In this document: one piece after another, positions 1 through 10,713 of the stretch | How positions within the stretch are numbered: position 1 is the first letter of the stretch | Layout of the letters: each line of letters begins with the position of its first letter | Origin: Microcebus murinus | Lineage: Eukaryota; Chordata; Mammalia; Primates; Cheirogaleidae | Direction: 5' to 3' | Length of the DNA: 64,000 bases | Assembly (NCBI RefSeq): GCF_040939455.1 | Contig: NC_134129.1 | Coordinates: 18,364,001-18,428,000, forward strand | Position numbers and translations under genes: made by a program | The notes under the pieces: generated by a model | Told to the model about the DNA's origin: nothing | What the model saw: only the letters and a program-made list of their open reading frames with translations | Databases searched by the model: none

Positions 1-520
1 CCACGGGCTGAGAGAAAAATCAATATGCATGGCAATCTGGTGTTGTGCCCATGCCACCCCTGGGGGGAGGCGCGCTCCGTGCCATCCCTGTGTCACAGAT
101 GCGGGTTGCCACCAGCAACCGGGATGCCTCCCCGTGCAAACAGCTACCCAAAGGAAGGAGGGAGGGGGGTTATAACAGCAGAAAACAGGTGTTTCCAACC
201 TGCGCAGGTCTCCCTCTCTTCACTTGCCTCCGAAAGCCCTACTCATCCCCCCCCTGCTCCCTCCCTGTCATTCTTGGTATGACACGTCTGGGTATCCAGA
301 GAAGTAAGATTTTGGGGGGGGGGTGACAGAGCTTATTTGCATACTACGACAATAGAAATAACAGGCTCCCCTGCTCCGATAAGCCAGATTTAGATGGTGG
401 CAGTTAATGGCATTGGACCCACACGAATACAAAACATCGTGACACCTTTACCTGTTTAACAACCCCTTAGAAGGCAGAAGTGCACAAATGGCTTCCTGAG
501 GTGAAAGGGCGACAGACTAA
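1..520. other. Unclassified intronic sequence
   Basis: No gene and no repeat family I recognise. It includes a pyrimidine-rich stretch around 220-265 and a G10 run near 314-323. The short open frames here have no recognisable protein features. Confidence 0.5.
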
Positions 521-522
521 TT

Positions 523-1817
523 TGTTATATATTTATTTATTTAATTACTTTCAGAATGTTATGGGGGTACAAACATTTGGGCTGCATTTTTGCATAGCCT
601 GAGCCAAGGCTACAAGCGTGCCCTTCCCCCCTACAGTGCGCTCTGCCTCCATGAGTTGTGAGTTTACCCGCCCCACCCCACCCACCTGACCAGCACCTGA
701 TGAATATTATTAGTTCCATGGGAGCACCTCAGTGTGGACCGATTTGTGCCAATTTGATGGCGAGCACGTGGGGTGCTCGTGTTTCCGTTCCTGTGATACT
801 TCACTTCGAAGGATGGGCCCCAGCTCCATCCAGGATAACGTAAGAGGTGCTGGTTCACCTCTTGATTTTTTTTGTAGTTGAGTAGTACTCCGTGGTATAC
901 ACATACCGCATTTTATTAATCCACTCATGTATTGATGGGCACTTGGGTTGTTTCCACGTCTTTGCAACTGTGCATTGTGCTGCCATAAACATTCCAGTGC
1001 AGGTGTCTTACAGGTGTCCTCAAACTACGGCCCAAGGGCCACATGCCACCTGCCTAGCACATTTATCTGGCGCCCTGGGTGTTTTTGCCGCCGCTGCCTG
1101 TCCTGCTTAGCAGCCGACTCGTCCCGGGCCCACAGTGCCCACTCTCCAACAGTCTGGGGGACGGTGACCTGGCCCCCCTGTTTAAAAAGTTTGAGGACCC
1201 CTGTTATAGAATGTCTCTCTCTTTCCTTTGGGCAGATGCCTAGTAGTGGGATTGCTGGATCAAATGGTATTTTTGGTTTTAGTTCTTTGAGGTATCTCCA
1301 AATTACTTTCCACAGGGGTTGTACTAATTTGCAGTCCCACCAGCCATGTAAGAGTGTTCTGATCTCTCCACATCCAAGCCAGCATTTCTTCTTTTGGGAC
1401 TTTTTGATAAAGGCCATTCTCACTGGATTTAGGTGATATCTCATTGTGGTTTTGATTTGCATTTCTCTACTGATTAGAGATGCTGAGCACTTTTTTTTTT
1501 TTTAATGTTTCTGGCCATTATTCTGTCTTCTTTTGAAAAGTTTTGGTTCATATCCTTTGCCCACTTTTAGATGGGGTTGTCTGAATTTTTCTTGTTGATT
1601 TTCTTAAATTCTAGATAGAGTCTTGTTATCAGCCCTTTATCACATGTGTAGCATGTGAATATTTTCTCCCATATTGCAGGTTGCCTATTCGCTCTAATGA
1701 TAGTATCCTTGGCTGTCCAGAAGCTTTTTAATTTGATCAAGTCTCATTTTATTTATTTTTGTTGCTGCTGTGATTGCTTTGGGGGTCTTCTTGATAAATT
1801 CTTTGTCTCAGCCGATG
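523..1817 (-). mobile_element. 5'-truncated L1 (LINE-1), older subfamily, split by a hAT element
   Basis: The minus strand reads as L1 from an ORF2 remnant near 1815 down to the 3' end near 535, where the complement of tatgggggtacaaa marks the 3' UTR tail. A remnant translation over 1025-1462 keeps the ORF2 C-terminal landmarks [22 protein letters not shown] and [10 protein letters not shown], with decayed cysteine-motif residues. A hAT element at 1011-1203 interrupts it. Divergence from the young L1 at 11.5 kb and several stops indicate an old copy. Confidence 0.88.
1011..1203 (+). mobile_element. Nonautonomous hAT element inside an L1
   Basis: Termini read caggtgtcctcaaacta on the left and agtttgaggacccctg on the right, an inverted pair. 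The same termini bound the elements at 19270 and 32152. Its interior is CpG-rich and differs from those two copies, sharing only the ends and the part around ctccaacagtctggggga. It lies within the L1 ORF2 remnant, so it inserted later. A clean 8-bp target duplication is not evident here. Confidence 0.8.
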
Positions 1818-1849
1818 TATGTTTATGGTAATTTAGGTGTTCTCTGAGA

Positions 1850-2095
1850 TGATTTACATTTTCACTACCATACTCCTAACTTCCTTCTGAGTCCTCACCA
1901 GCAGCCTTTGACATCCACATTCCTACCAACAATTTCTTCAAGGCGACCTAGGTATTTTCTATCACATTCTTCAAAATTATTCCACCCTTTATCCATTACT
2001 CATTCACAAAGTGACATTTTTTTTCTACGTTTTTAGTTGTTAACAGTTTCCTGCTTCTAGGGACCAAAACGTGTGCTACACTACCTTACTTGCTT
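1850..2095 (-). mobile_element. Probable MaLR (THE1/MST-type) internal fragment
   Basis: Phrases such as ccttctgagtcctcaccag, tctaccaacaatttcttcaa and tattttctatcac resemble the internal region that precedes THE1/MST LTRs in reverse orientation. This is recognition from memory of the family, with moderate divergence and no flanking LTR in place. It is a noncoding relic. Confidence 0.45.
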
Positions 2096-2209
2096 TCTGT
2101 CTTCAGACCCACTGTGCCTCTGAGCTTAGCCTGCCTTGCACCAACGTGTTTTTCACCAGGACACTGTTTGCAACCTAGAAATTCACATCCTGCCTCTGTA
2201 CCACATCTA

Positions 2210-2753
2210 CTGTGTTTTCCCCAAAATAAGACCTACCCTTAAAATACGCCCTAGCAGGATTTCTAAGCATTTGTGCAACAGAAGCGCTACCCGGAAAATC
2301 AGCCCTAGTGATGGGCGCGGTTATGAAAATCAGCCCTAGTGATGGGCGTGGCTAGGAAAATCAGCCCTAGTGGTGGGCGTGGCTATGAAAATCAGCCCTA
2401 GTGATGGGCGTGGCTGCGCAGCGCATCTGCACAACCCATGCGTGTCGTCGCGGAGCGGGAAAGAACACGAGCAGCCCTTCTCATCTGCCCTGTGAGAGCT
2501 CTAGTGCCCCACAGGAGAGATCGGGGCCAATGGCGCTAAAGGAAGTGGAGTTGCAAGACATTCAGGACGGATTTTGGGGTTTGAAGAGCTATGATGATGT
2601 TCCAGAAGAAGACGACTTCACTCTATTTGAATCAATGGAGATGGTTGCACTGTACTTAAAAAAAACAAAACACATCCCCTGAAAATAAGCCCTAGGGTGT
2701 CTTCTTGAGGAAAAACAAATAGAAGACCCTGTCTTATTTTCGGGGAAACACAG
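2210..2753 (+). mobile_element. Nonautonomous Tc1/mariner-type element, copy 1
   Basis: Inverted termini ctgtgttttccccaaaataag and cttattttcggggaaacacag are flanked by TA on both sides (2208-2209 and 2754-2755), the target duplication of the Tc1/mariner superfamily. The interior has four tandem units of about 31 bp (roughly 2289-2412). A segment shared with the other four copies can be read as HACRRGAGKNTSSPSHLP, then DDVPEEDDFTLFESME. It is too short to encode a transposase. Confidence 0.87.
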
Positions 2754-3149
2754 TATGCCTTGGTGGGGTTTTTGTAAGCTCTGAAGAAGTCTGCCTGCAG
2801 ACTGGGAGCTGATTGGCCAGTGGGGATGTCAGTGTGTGGAGCATCTCGTTGGACCTGCTGCTGCCTGGCAATATCCTACCCCCTGGCAACCTCTCCCCAC
2901 TGCCCTCTCATGATATTCAGATGGATCCTTGAAGGGAAGGTTGGAAGGGGGAAAAAAGGGAGCGTTGAGATGCGCTGTGATTAAGGAGTATTTACGTTGT
3001 TGGCATTTTCATGCTGGAATATGCTGCACAAAATTGAGGCTTGAGGGTATAGACGGGCAGAGTGAGGGGCACATTCAGAATAGAAAATATCACAGGAGTT
3101 CTTATGACATCATTCATATGATTACAAGAGGCTCACATATTAAATGACA
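2754..3149. other. Unclassified intronic spacer between two Tc1-type elements
   Basis: No recognised repeat or gene. This roughly 400-bp segment separates two oppositely oriented copies of the same transposon family. Confidence 0.5.
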
Positions 3150-3151
3150 TA

Positions 3152-4007
3152 CTGTGCTTCCCCAAAAATAAGACAGGGTCTTATATTGATTTTTCCTCCA
3201 GAAGACACCCTAGGGCTTATTTGCAGGGGATGTGTTATTTTTTTTTAAGTACGGTACAACCATCTACATTGATTCAAATAGAGTGAAGTCATCGTCTTCT
3301 GGAACATCATCATCACTCTCCAAACCCTGAATCCCATCCTGAATGTCTTGCGACTCTGTTTCCTTTAGAACCACTGGCCCCGATCTCTCCTGTGGAGCAC
3401 TAGAGCTCTCACCGGGCAGATGAGAAGGGCTGCTCGTGTTCTTTCCCGCTCCGCGGCGACACGCATGGGTTGTGCAGATGCGCTGCGCAGCCACGCCCGT
3501 CACTAGGGCTGATTTTCATAGCCACGCCCATCACTAGGGCTGATTTTCATAGCCACGCCCATCACTAGGGCTGATTTTCATAGCCACGCCCACCACCGGA
3601 GCTGATTTTGATAGCCACGCCCACCACTAGGGCTGATTTTCATAGCCACACCCATCACTAGGGCTGATTTCCATAGCCACGCCCACCACTAGGGCTGATT
3701 TTCATAGCCACGCCCATCACTAGGGCTGATTTTCATAGCCACGCCCATCACTAGGGCTGATTTTCATAGCCACGCCCACCACCGGAGCTGATTTTGATAG
3801 CCACGCCCACCACTAGGGCTGATTTTCATAGCCACACCCATCACTAGGGCTGATTTCCATAGCCACGCCCACCACTAGGGCTGATTTTCATAGCCACGCC
3901 CGTCACTAGGGCTGATTTTCAGGGTAGGGCTTCTACGACACACATGCTTAGAAATCCTGCTGGGGCTTATTTTACGCGTAGGTCTTATTTTCGGGGAAAT
4001 GCGGCAG
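3152..4007 (-). mobile_element. Nonautonomous Tc1/mariner-type element, copy 2, with expanded minisatellite
   Basis: Termini ctgtgcttccccaaaaataag and cttattttcggggaaatgcgg plus three extra bases are flanked by TA (3150-3151 and 4008-4009). The element is inverted relative to copy 1. The shared frame is on the minus strand over 3264-3503 and ends DDDVPEDDDFTLFESM. It is longer than its relatives because the internal 31-bp repeat is expanded to 14 units. Confidence 0.87.
3492..3925 (+). repeat. 31-bp minisatellite, 14 units, with 186-bp higher-order repeat
   Basis: The unit begins cacgcccatcactagggctg and continues attttcatagc. Units start every 31 bp from 3492. Units 2-7 (3523-3708) are repeated base for base as units 8-13 (3709-3894), including the distinctive variants ccaccggagctg with gatag in units 4 and 10 and cacaccc with tttcc in units 6 and 12. 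This shows a secondary duplication of a six-unit block. Confidence 0.97.
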
Positions 4008-4029
4008 TATAAATGAACAAAACGGTAAT

Positions 4030-4170
4030 ATAGTATTAATTTTCTCAACAAACATGTATTGGATATGTTGCATAGGTGAGGCCCCAGCTAGGCCTGGGGA
4101 AAAATAAGATAAACTGAATATCTATCATCCCTTCCCTCGAGAAGCCTGTATTCCCATGGGGGTAGTCATA
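4030..4170 (-). mobile_element. Probable L2 3'-end fragment
   Basis: The run caaacatgtattggatatg, then aggcctgggg and cccttccctcgagaagcctg resembles the complement of the L2 3' end. Highly diverged. Confidence 0.45.
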
Positions 4171-5091
4171 ACTTTTGTATTCAGACATACATGACTTGGA
4201 AAGCTCCAGGCTGGACTTACGGACCCAGAGGGTGTGTGTGTGGCAAAGCACTATTGATTCAGCCTGGGGAAATGAACAACTTAGCCCTGCCTGCCTGCAT
4301 GGGATTCAGTTGTGAATGTCAAGGAGCCACCAACGGTTCTAACGAGCCACTCCATCAGGTCATCAAAGACGGGCCAGCAGATGGGGCTTATTTATTGAGC
4401 CACATTGCCATTACACACTGGGAGGGATCAGAGCCTTAGAAAACACGGTCCATAAAAAGGAGTCACCTGGGAAAAAGAAAATCCAATGAACGCATCCAGG
4501 CAAATGACGCAAAACCCAACCATAGATGAAGCATGTACACAGGAAAGTAGTAGGCTTTGTGACAAATAAGACTGTGCAAAAGATAAACCACATAGTCCTT
4601 CCACATTTGGTGATGCTGGATGCATTGAGGAACCCTAACAGCTCTCCGCGATGTCGAACCAGGTCTGGAGAACACCTGGTTGTTACTGAGGATTCTTAGG
4701 AGAGCCTTGGACAAGAGGTTGTGGACCTGGTTTTAATTTCTGCTTCTGCCCCTGATTTGCTGCCCTGCCCAGGTTGCTTACACCTCGCCATGCCTCGGAG
4801 TCTTGTCTGTGACTCAAGAGAGTGTACGCCGAGAGAGTCTATGTGTGATGCGGAGAGGGCTACAACTTGGGGACATGAACATTGTCCCCAAGGACCTCCC
4901 ATTGGAGTAAGTGGGACAGACAAGAAAGAACAGGACTGGTCTGCAGAGCGCTCTGTGGAAAGCAAATGCATGCGGTGCAGAAATACCACTGAGAGCACAC
5001 TTATTCTAGCTACACCATAATCCCATAGATAGAAAGCACTTGGATTTCCATCTTAAAAAAAACACCATTTTGATGAATTTTTTTTTAAAAA
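4171..5091. other. Mostly unclassified intronic sequence with possible MIR core
   Basis: No gene seen. Around 4728-4815 the text gacctggttttaatttctgc followed by a leucine-tRNA-like spaced core and ttgcttacacctcgccatgc weakly resembles a forward MIR. The rest is unrecognised. Confidence 0.4.
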
Positions 5092-5106
5092 AAATACCAA
5101 TATCCA

Positions 5107-5473
5107 GGCCAGGCGTGGTGGCTCATGGCTGTCATCTTAGCACTCTGGAAGGCCGAGGCAGGTGGATCGCTCAAGGTCAGGAGTTCGAAACCAGCCTGAG
5201 TAAGAGTGAGACCCCATCTCTACTGAAAATTGAAAGAAATTAATTGGCCGACTAAAAATATATACAGAAAAAATTAGCTGGGCATGATGGTGCATGCCTG
5301 TAGTCCCAGCTACTCGGGAGGCTGAGGCAGGAGGATCGCTGAGCCCAGGAGTTTGAGGCTGCTGTGAGCTAGGCTGACCCCACGGCACTCACTCTAGCCT
5401 GGGCAACAGAGTGAGACTCTGTCACAAAAAAAAAACCAAACACAAAACAGAACCCCCCCCCCCCAAAAAAAGA
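5107..5473 (+). mobile_element. Alu (lemur-type dimer)
   Basis: A full dimer starts ggccaggcgtggtggctcat, has the AT-rich linker ttaattggccgactaaaaat, and ends with the right monomer gcctgggcaacagagtgaga. The tail is A-rich with a C11 run near 5453-5463. Direct repeats caatatcca at 5098-5106 and 5474-5482 are the target duplication. 7SL-derived, transcribed by RNA polymerase III in active copies. Confidence 0.97.
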
Positions 5474-5482
5474 CAATATCCA

Positions 5483-6597
5483 TATTTTAATTCATTTGGG
5501 CATGTATTTTCTTAGGACTCTAACAACGTGTCTGAACTTCTTCTAGTCCCTGTACATACACCTTTCTTCCCCAGGGGAATTCTGTCTTCTGGTAAACCGT
5601 AACTGCAGGAGATCTTTAGGGAGTTCCTGGGCCTATTCTGGGAGAGAAAGATCTTTTCTGTTGTTCCTTTCTTGCCATCCTGCTTCCTTGTTTGCATAGA
5701 CACAGGGGCCCTCGGTACCCTACCTGGTCTGCCCTTATGGCGGCATCTAGACTGGATCAATCCAGTGCCAGACCTCCCTGGGGGCCTCTGGTATAGACCC
5801 TGTGAAGCCCAGATCCAGGTACACGGGCCTGCATAGACTCTGAACACATTTGAAGGTCCCTGAAAATGGATGGCTAGAGAGGCTGACCGTATACCCCGGC
5901 CTATGAGAATTTGCTCACATTCATGTATGAGCTGTTCAGCCTGGAAGATAATCTACTCTCTGTCCAAGTATTAGCTCTCAGGGGAATACGGAGGGTTCCC
6001 CATCTCACTTATCTTTCTTTCCTTGGCGAAGTCTCAGTTGAGGGAGGTTTCTTTTAGGGTACATTATTTGGTAACTGCGTAGCCATGAATGCCATGGATT
6101 TTATTCCAAAAGGTTTTAAAAAAAACATTCGATACTACCATGTGTTCTGAGTTTTTCACGCAACTGGGAATGTCTATCAAGTTTGCTTTTACTTTTCTTA
6201 TTCGCTCTGTACCACTGAGGCTGTGTGGCTCTCACGTCCAAGAGAATGAAATGAAATAACTCAATGAACTCTTCAAGACAGTGTCTGCACCCTAATAGAT
6301 GCTTAACATAAGCCCTGTTGGTAAAAAGGAATAAATAAATAAGCAAACGGACAAATAATTATTCTGCATTTTTAGGTTTGAGTTCTTGTGGGTATATAGT
6401 TCTATGAAAATATTAGAAAACCAACATTTTAAACCTTACCAAACATTCTTCACCACCCGCCTCTGCTACCTGCCACCTAAGGTCAAGAAGTAAATTCACT
6501 ATGAAACCAATGAACCTTCAACTTCAGAGCCCCTAAAACTTGCATTGGACCCTTTCAAGGTCTTAGGAGAAGCCTAACAATGATGTATTCAGTTGTA
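5483..6597. other. Unclassified intronic sequence
   Basis: No coding exon or repeat family recognised. The 111-residue minus-strand open frame near 5512-5847 shows no known domain or signal and has no splice-site support. Confidence 0.5.
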
Positions 6598-6610
6598 TAA
6601 TCTTTGAATT

Positions 6611-6952
6611 GTTTTTTTTATTTTTAATTTTTTTGAGGCAGAGTCTCACTCTGTTGCCCGGGCTAGAGTGCCGTGGCGTCAGCCTAGCTCACAGCAACCT
6701 CAAACTCCTGGGCTCGAGCGATCCTCCTGCCTCAGCCTCCCGAGTAGCTGGGAGACTACAGGCATGCGCCACCACGCCCGGCTCATTTTTTATATATATT
6801 TTTAGTTGGCCAATTAATTTGTTCCTATTTTTAGTAGAGACAGGGGTGTCACTCTTGCTCAGGTTGGTTTCGAACTCCTGACCTCGAGCAATCCACCCGC
6901 CTCGACCTCCCAGAGTGTTAGGATTATAGGCATGAGCCACCTCGCCTGGCTG
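6611..6952 (-). mobile_element. Alu (lemur-type dimer)
   Basis: Reverse-complement Alu from the T-rich tail through gaggcagagtctcactctgt, the linker ttggccaattaatttgttcc and the left monomer. It is flanked by the perfect 13-bp target duplication taatctttgaatt at 6598-6610 and 6953-6965. Confidence 0.98.
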
Positions 6953-6965
6953 TAATCTTTGAATT

Positions 6966-8652
6966 CTTAAAGCCTAGATATATGCCTCTACCCTGGCCCC
7001 ATGATACTGCTTCTTAATCTTTGACTGTGGCTATTCCAGGAACTTTCTATCCCTTAGACACTAAACGCAGTATGTTCTTGAAGAATCCTGACCAGTTCTC
7101 ACGGACACCAAATCTCCTACCCTTGGAGTATATCCATTGAGTCCCGCAGTGACTCTTGGAAATGCCCTCGTTGAGGAAGTCTTTGATAAAATATCTCATT
7201 AAATGCTTAAGAATATACTCCTCTTTGGTAACTTTTCTGCACTGATGTGCTAGCTCGAGTAACTCTCACCTGATGATCGATTCATCATGGGGAAAATAGT
7301 ATTTTCCACGAGGACACGGAACTTTCACTGTTTTATTAGGATCAAGCAAACAGAAGGAAAATAATAGAAGTTTAACAGGAACATCTTTCCGGAATGAGGA
7401 GAAGAGATGAAATCACCCCACATGATAGCGCTTTATGTATTTTCCTACATTTTTATAACAGAAATGGCAGGTGGGAAAGGCAAAACAAGAAGAACTGACC
7501 AAAAAAAAAATACTCATTCTAAGCAGAGTTTAGCCAATGAAAAAAAGGTAAGCTTGTTAAAAAGAGTATGCATAGTATTGTGTAGTCCTTAGGTTCACTA
7601 AAGAAACACATTCCAAATTTAGAATACGTGGCTCAGGCTGTTTTCTGATTCCAGGCAATGAGACCATCTGACAAAATGACGTCAGGTTTATTCCACACTG
7701 TTGAACTTATGTCCTGGTTTAATCAGCTTGACATGATTTTTGCAAGAAATAAAAGCAGTATGTTAATGAGCTTGAGATGAGAGTGCTAGAGTCAAAACAC
7801 AAGCCATCTTATGTTTATGTGAAACTGGTGAACATTGAAAGAGAACCTGGGTATAGATAGTTTAATGCTTCCATTCCCAAAGTAATCATTCCTTGTATCA
7901 CATTTTTGAGTGTTGTGTCTGAAATAATGCACCTTGCATGGAATTTAAAAGGCAAAAAAGAAGCTGCTGATCTTTTCTTGGTCATAGAAATTATATTCGG
8001 ATACCAATCCCATTTTACATAACCTCGCCCTATCATTGTAAAATGATGAAGATTCTAACTATCCAGTGAAGAATCATGGAAGGGGGCATTCATTTAATTT
8101 AAATCCATTATACAAGTATTTGCATACATTTCTCCATTTTTCAGCATCCTTCTTGCACAAAACTATTATATTGATAAAGTAGGTTTGGACTAAATGCTTT
8201 GAATGTAGACCGTTATGGATTAAATGAGTTAACTACTGTGTATAAACCATTTATAACCACACCTTAGAACTTCATTCCATAAAGTTTAGATATAATTAAT
8301 ATTTACATAGTCTCTTGACTATGGGAATTCATCACTAATTTTATATTCCTCAATTCTGGCTTTTACAATTTTACAATAAGGAAAATCTTACAATAATTTA
8401 AATTGCGCATGTTTGTGGGACTACAGTGTATAGTTGAAGAGAACAATCTCATATTCAAGGTGCCTACTGCTTATGTGGAGGAAGAAACTTAACACATTTA
8501 TTTATTTATTCAAAACTGCTATATGTTATTTATTAAATGACCTGCTATCTCCAGATTGAATCCGTTCTACTTAATTTTTAAATTGTTCAAACTTCAATCC
8601 AGAAGCCACTTCCAATCCTTTTAGAAATAGATAGTATGACCCTCTTAAACAA
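6966..8652. other. Unclassified AT-rich intronic sequence
   Basis: No gene, RNA gene or repeat family recognised. It includes short A runs and a tandem attta motif near 8500. Confidence 0.5.
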
Positions 8653-8793
8653 TTAAGGGGGCAGGGTGGTGGCAGGCTTTGTTTTAGGGTCTTTTATCTG
8701 AACATTTCTACAAAGAACAGAAGAAGGGGCCAGCCATGTGAACTAAACTAAAAATGCAACAGACCCAAAAATTAAAATAGCAACTTAGTAACC
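8653..8793 (+). repeat. Left arm of a long inverted duplication
   Basis: This arm, from ttaagggggcagggtggtgg to gcaacttagtaacc, is the near-perfect reverse complement of 9491-9629. By eye the arms agree at roughly nine positions in ten over about 140 bp and are about 700 bp apart. A 12-bp perfect hairpin (ttagtaaccagt, 8785-8796 with 8802-8813) sits at the inner edge. Confidence 0.95.
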
Positions 8794-9417
8794 AGTTGCT
8801 TACTGGTTACTAAGCAGTAACCAGTCTGCTTTATTATGCAAAAATAAGGCAAAAATGTTATGATGCTAGTAATGAAACTACACATTTAAATGTATTTTTG
8901 GAATTTTTTTTTTTTCATTCTGTTCAAATTTGAGTGGGACTGAATTGCTTGGTACTTTTTTATTTTTTATCACAAAAGAATAATATATTCACCATACTTT
9001 GAAGTCGGGTGATTCAAAAGCCTTTAAGAACGGGTGCAGTGGCTTTCCATTTGGGATAATCACAGATGCTGATTAGTTAACTGGTTAGTTAGACCGACTT
9101 TGGGTTTTCACACCATTTCCCACCACCAGGCTGGTAGTGAAGTAGGAATGAAATGAATAGGGACCTAGTAGTCTCTCTCTTAAAAAACCTGCCCCAAACG
9201 TAACAGTTACCTCTTATCTTGATTCTGGTGGGGTAATGCTTGAGCCTTACAAGAACGTTCAAGGACAGCAAGAAAAAGAGAATGCGAATGATAGCTGAGT
9301 AGTCACATGGTGAATCCACTGAGTCACTAATTTAAATGCTTACAGGCTTTAAGTGATCCTGTGTCACACTTGATGATTTTTCTGCGTGTGAATCAGCTTT
9401 CTTTCTATGTGCTTGTT

Positions 9418-9439
9418 TGTGTGTGTGTGTGTGTGTGTG
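9418..9439. repeat. (GT)n microsatellite
   Basis: Uninterrupted GT dinucleotides, about 11 copies. Confidence 0.95.
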
Positions 9440-9490
9440 GAGAGGGTGTCATTTAGCTTCATTTGTTTGGGTTTTCATTTACTGGAGTTT

Positions 9491-9629
9491 GGTTACTAAG
9501 TTGCTATTTTAATTTTTTGGTCTGTTGCACTTTTAGTTTAGTTCACATGGCTGGCCCCTTCTTCTGTTCTTCGTAGAAATGTTCATACATAAGACCCTAA
9601 AACGAAGCCTGCCACCACCCCGCCCTTTA
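9491..9629 (-). repeat. Right arm of a long inverted duplication
   Basis: Partner of 8653-8793 in inverted orientation. It begins ggttactaagttgctatttt and ends ccaccaccccgccctttag. The outer and inner limits of both arms coincide, which favours one inversion-duplication event or terminal repeats of an unknown element. No TG/CA ends or obvious flanking target duplication is visible. Confidence 0.95.
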
Positions 9630-9779
9630 GTTCTTGCCTAACATTTTTTTTTTTCCGCTTGTTGTGGCCGATATTCTTGAAAAGGTAAACTAGATTAATT
9701 TCCTTCAAGGTTTTCTTTCATTTTCACCACCCGGCTGAGAACACTCTTATCTAAGGTTGTTAATAATTCATTAATTAAC

Positions 9780-10175
9780 AAGTCCACCGACATTTTCTTA
9801 GTGTTATACTTCTCAGCTTTCATGTATGCATTTAATAAATATCATGTATGTATTTAATAAATATCTCATCCTGTACCATGACCTACAGATTCCACTAGTC
9901 ACTAGCGTCGAGTGAAATTGATGAACAAGGTAGACGTGAGTCTCTGCATTTGTGGAGGCTAAAGGCTAGATTGGGGGTGCAAAATAAACGTGGGCGTGCT
10001 ATTTTAGGTAGGATGATCATTTCTGATTTCTGAGGGGGTGACAGTCGAGCTGAAGACTGAAAGATAAGAAGGAAACTGCCGTGCGATTTGGGGAAACTGT
10101 ATCCCAGAAAATGAGACCAGAAGGGCCTGGAGGCATGAAAGAGCTAGACATGTTGGAATAACTGGAAGAAGAAAA
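9780..10175 (-). mobile_element. Probable L2 body fragment
   Basis: Text such as gaacaaggtagacgtgagtc, gggtgacagtcgagctgaag and cagaagggcctggaggcatg is typical of the complement of L2 3' regions. Highly diverged; boundaries approximate. Confidence 0.45.
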
Positions 10176-10504
10176 GTTTTGAGGCATTTGTCTTCCTCGA
10201 TCTTGTTTAAAACTTGTGAACTTAGGTTTAGTGATGCAGCTCTCTGCACGACCCTCTCATCATCTTTCCTTTAATTCTTGTCTTCCGCGTGGGCATTTTC
10301 TTTCCAGGGGAGAGAAAGAATAAATAGACCCTACATGCTTTGCTGGAAGTTTAATGATTCACAAAGACCTGATTTAAAAAAAAAAAATCTGATAATTCAA
10401 GGAATAAAATGTGCAATGTCAGGCCAAGGAAAAATTGCACGTAGTCACGGAGCTAACAGCCAAACCTCTGTCACGGGCCCTGTCGTAGACTAAGTTTTCC
10501 ATGC

Positions 10505-10655
10505 CCACAGTCCAGAGGGGTGGTTGAGAGTCTAAATACTCAAGGCGTGATCTGCAGGACCTCAGGCCTCACCCTAAACCCACTGAATCGAAACACACGT
10601 TTTCACAGGATCCTCAGGTGATGTGACTGCACACCATGGTTTAAGAACCAGGGGG
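10505..10655 (+). mobile_element. MER5A-like hAT-Charlie relic
   Basis: The segment contains ctcaccctaaacccactgaa, then tcctcaggtgatgtgactgc and ccatggtttaagaaccagg, matching the forward MER5A layout (pyrimidine block, gattcagtagg-like core, caggtgatg, terminal tttgagaaccactg). Ancient nonautonomous DNA transposon. Confidence 0.7.
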
Positions 10656-10713
10656 GTTTGGAGTCAAGACTGGCTGAATTTTAAACAATCCTGGTCCCAT
10701 TTCTTATTACCTA

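Noticed and set aside
3492..3925. CRISPR-like array of 31-bp repeats
   Set aside because: The units are head-to-tail with no unique spacers and lie within a TA-flanked transposon in a primate genome; it is a minisatellite.
5107..5473. 7SL RNA gene
   Set aside because: The 7SL-like sequence is a dimeric Alu with an A-rich linker, A tail and target duplication.
8653..9629. piggyBac element, because the left arm starts at TTAA
   Set aside because: piggyBac ends read CCC...GGG next to TTAA; here the ends read GGG...CCC and the right side is TTTAG, so the signature does not fit.
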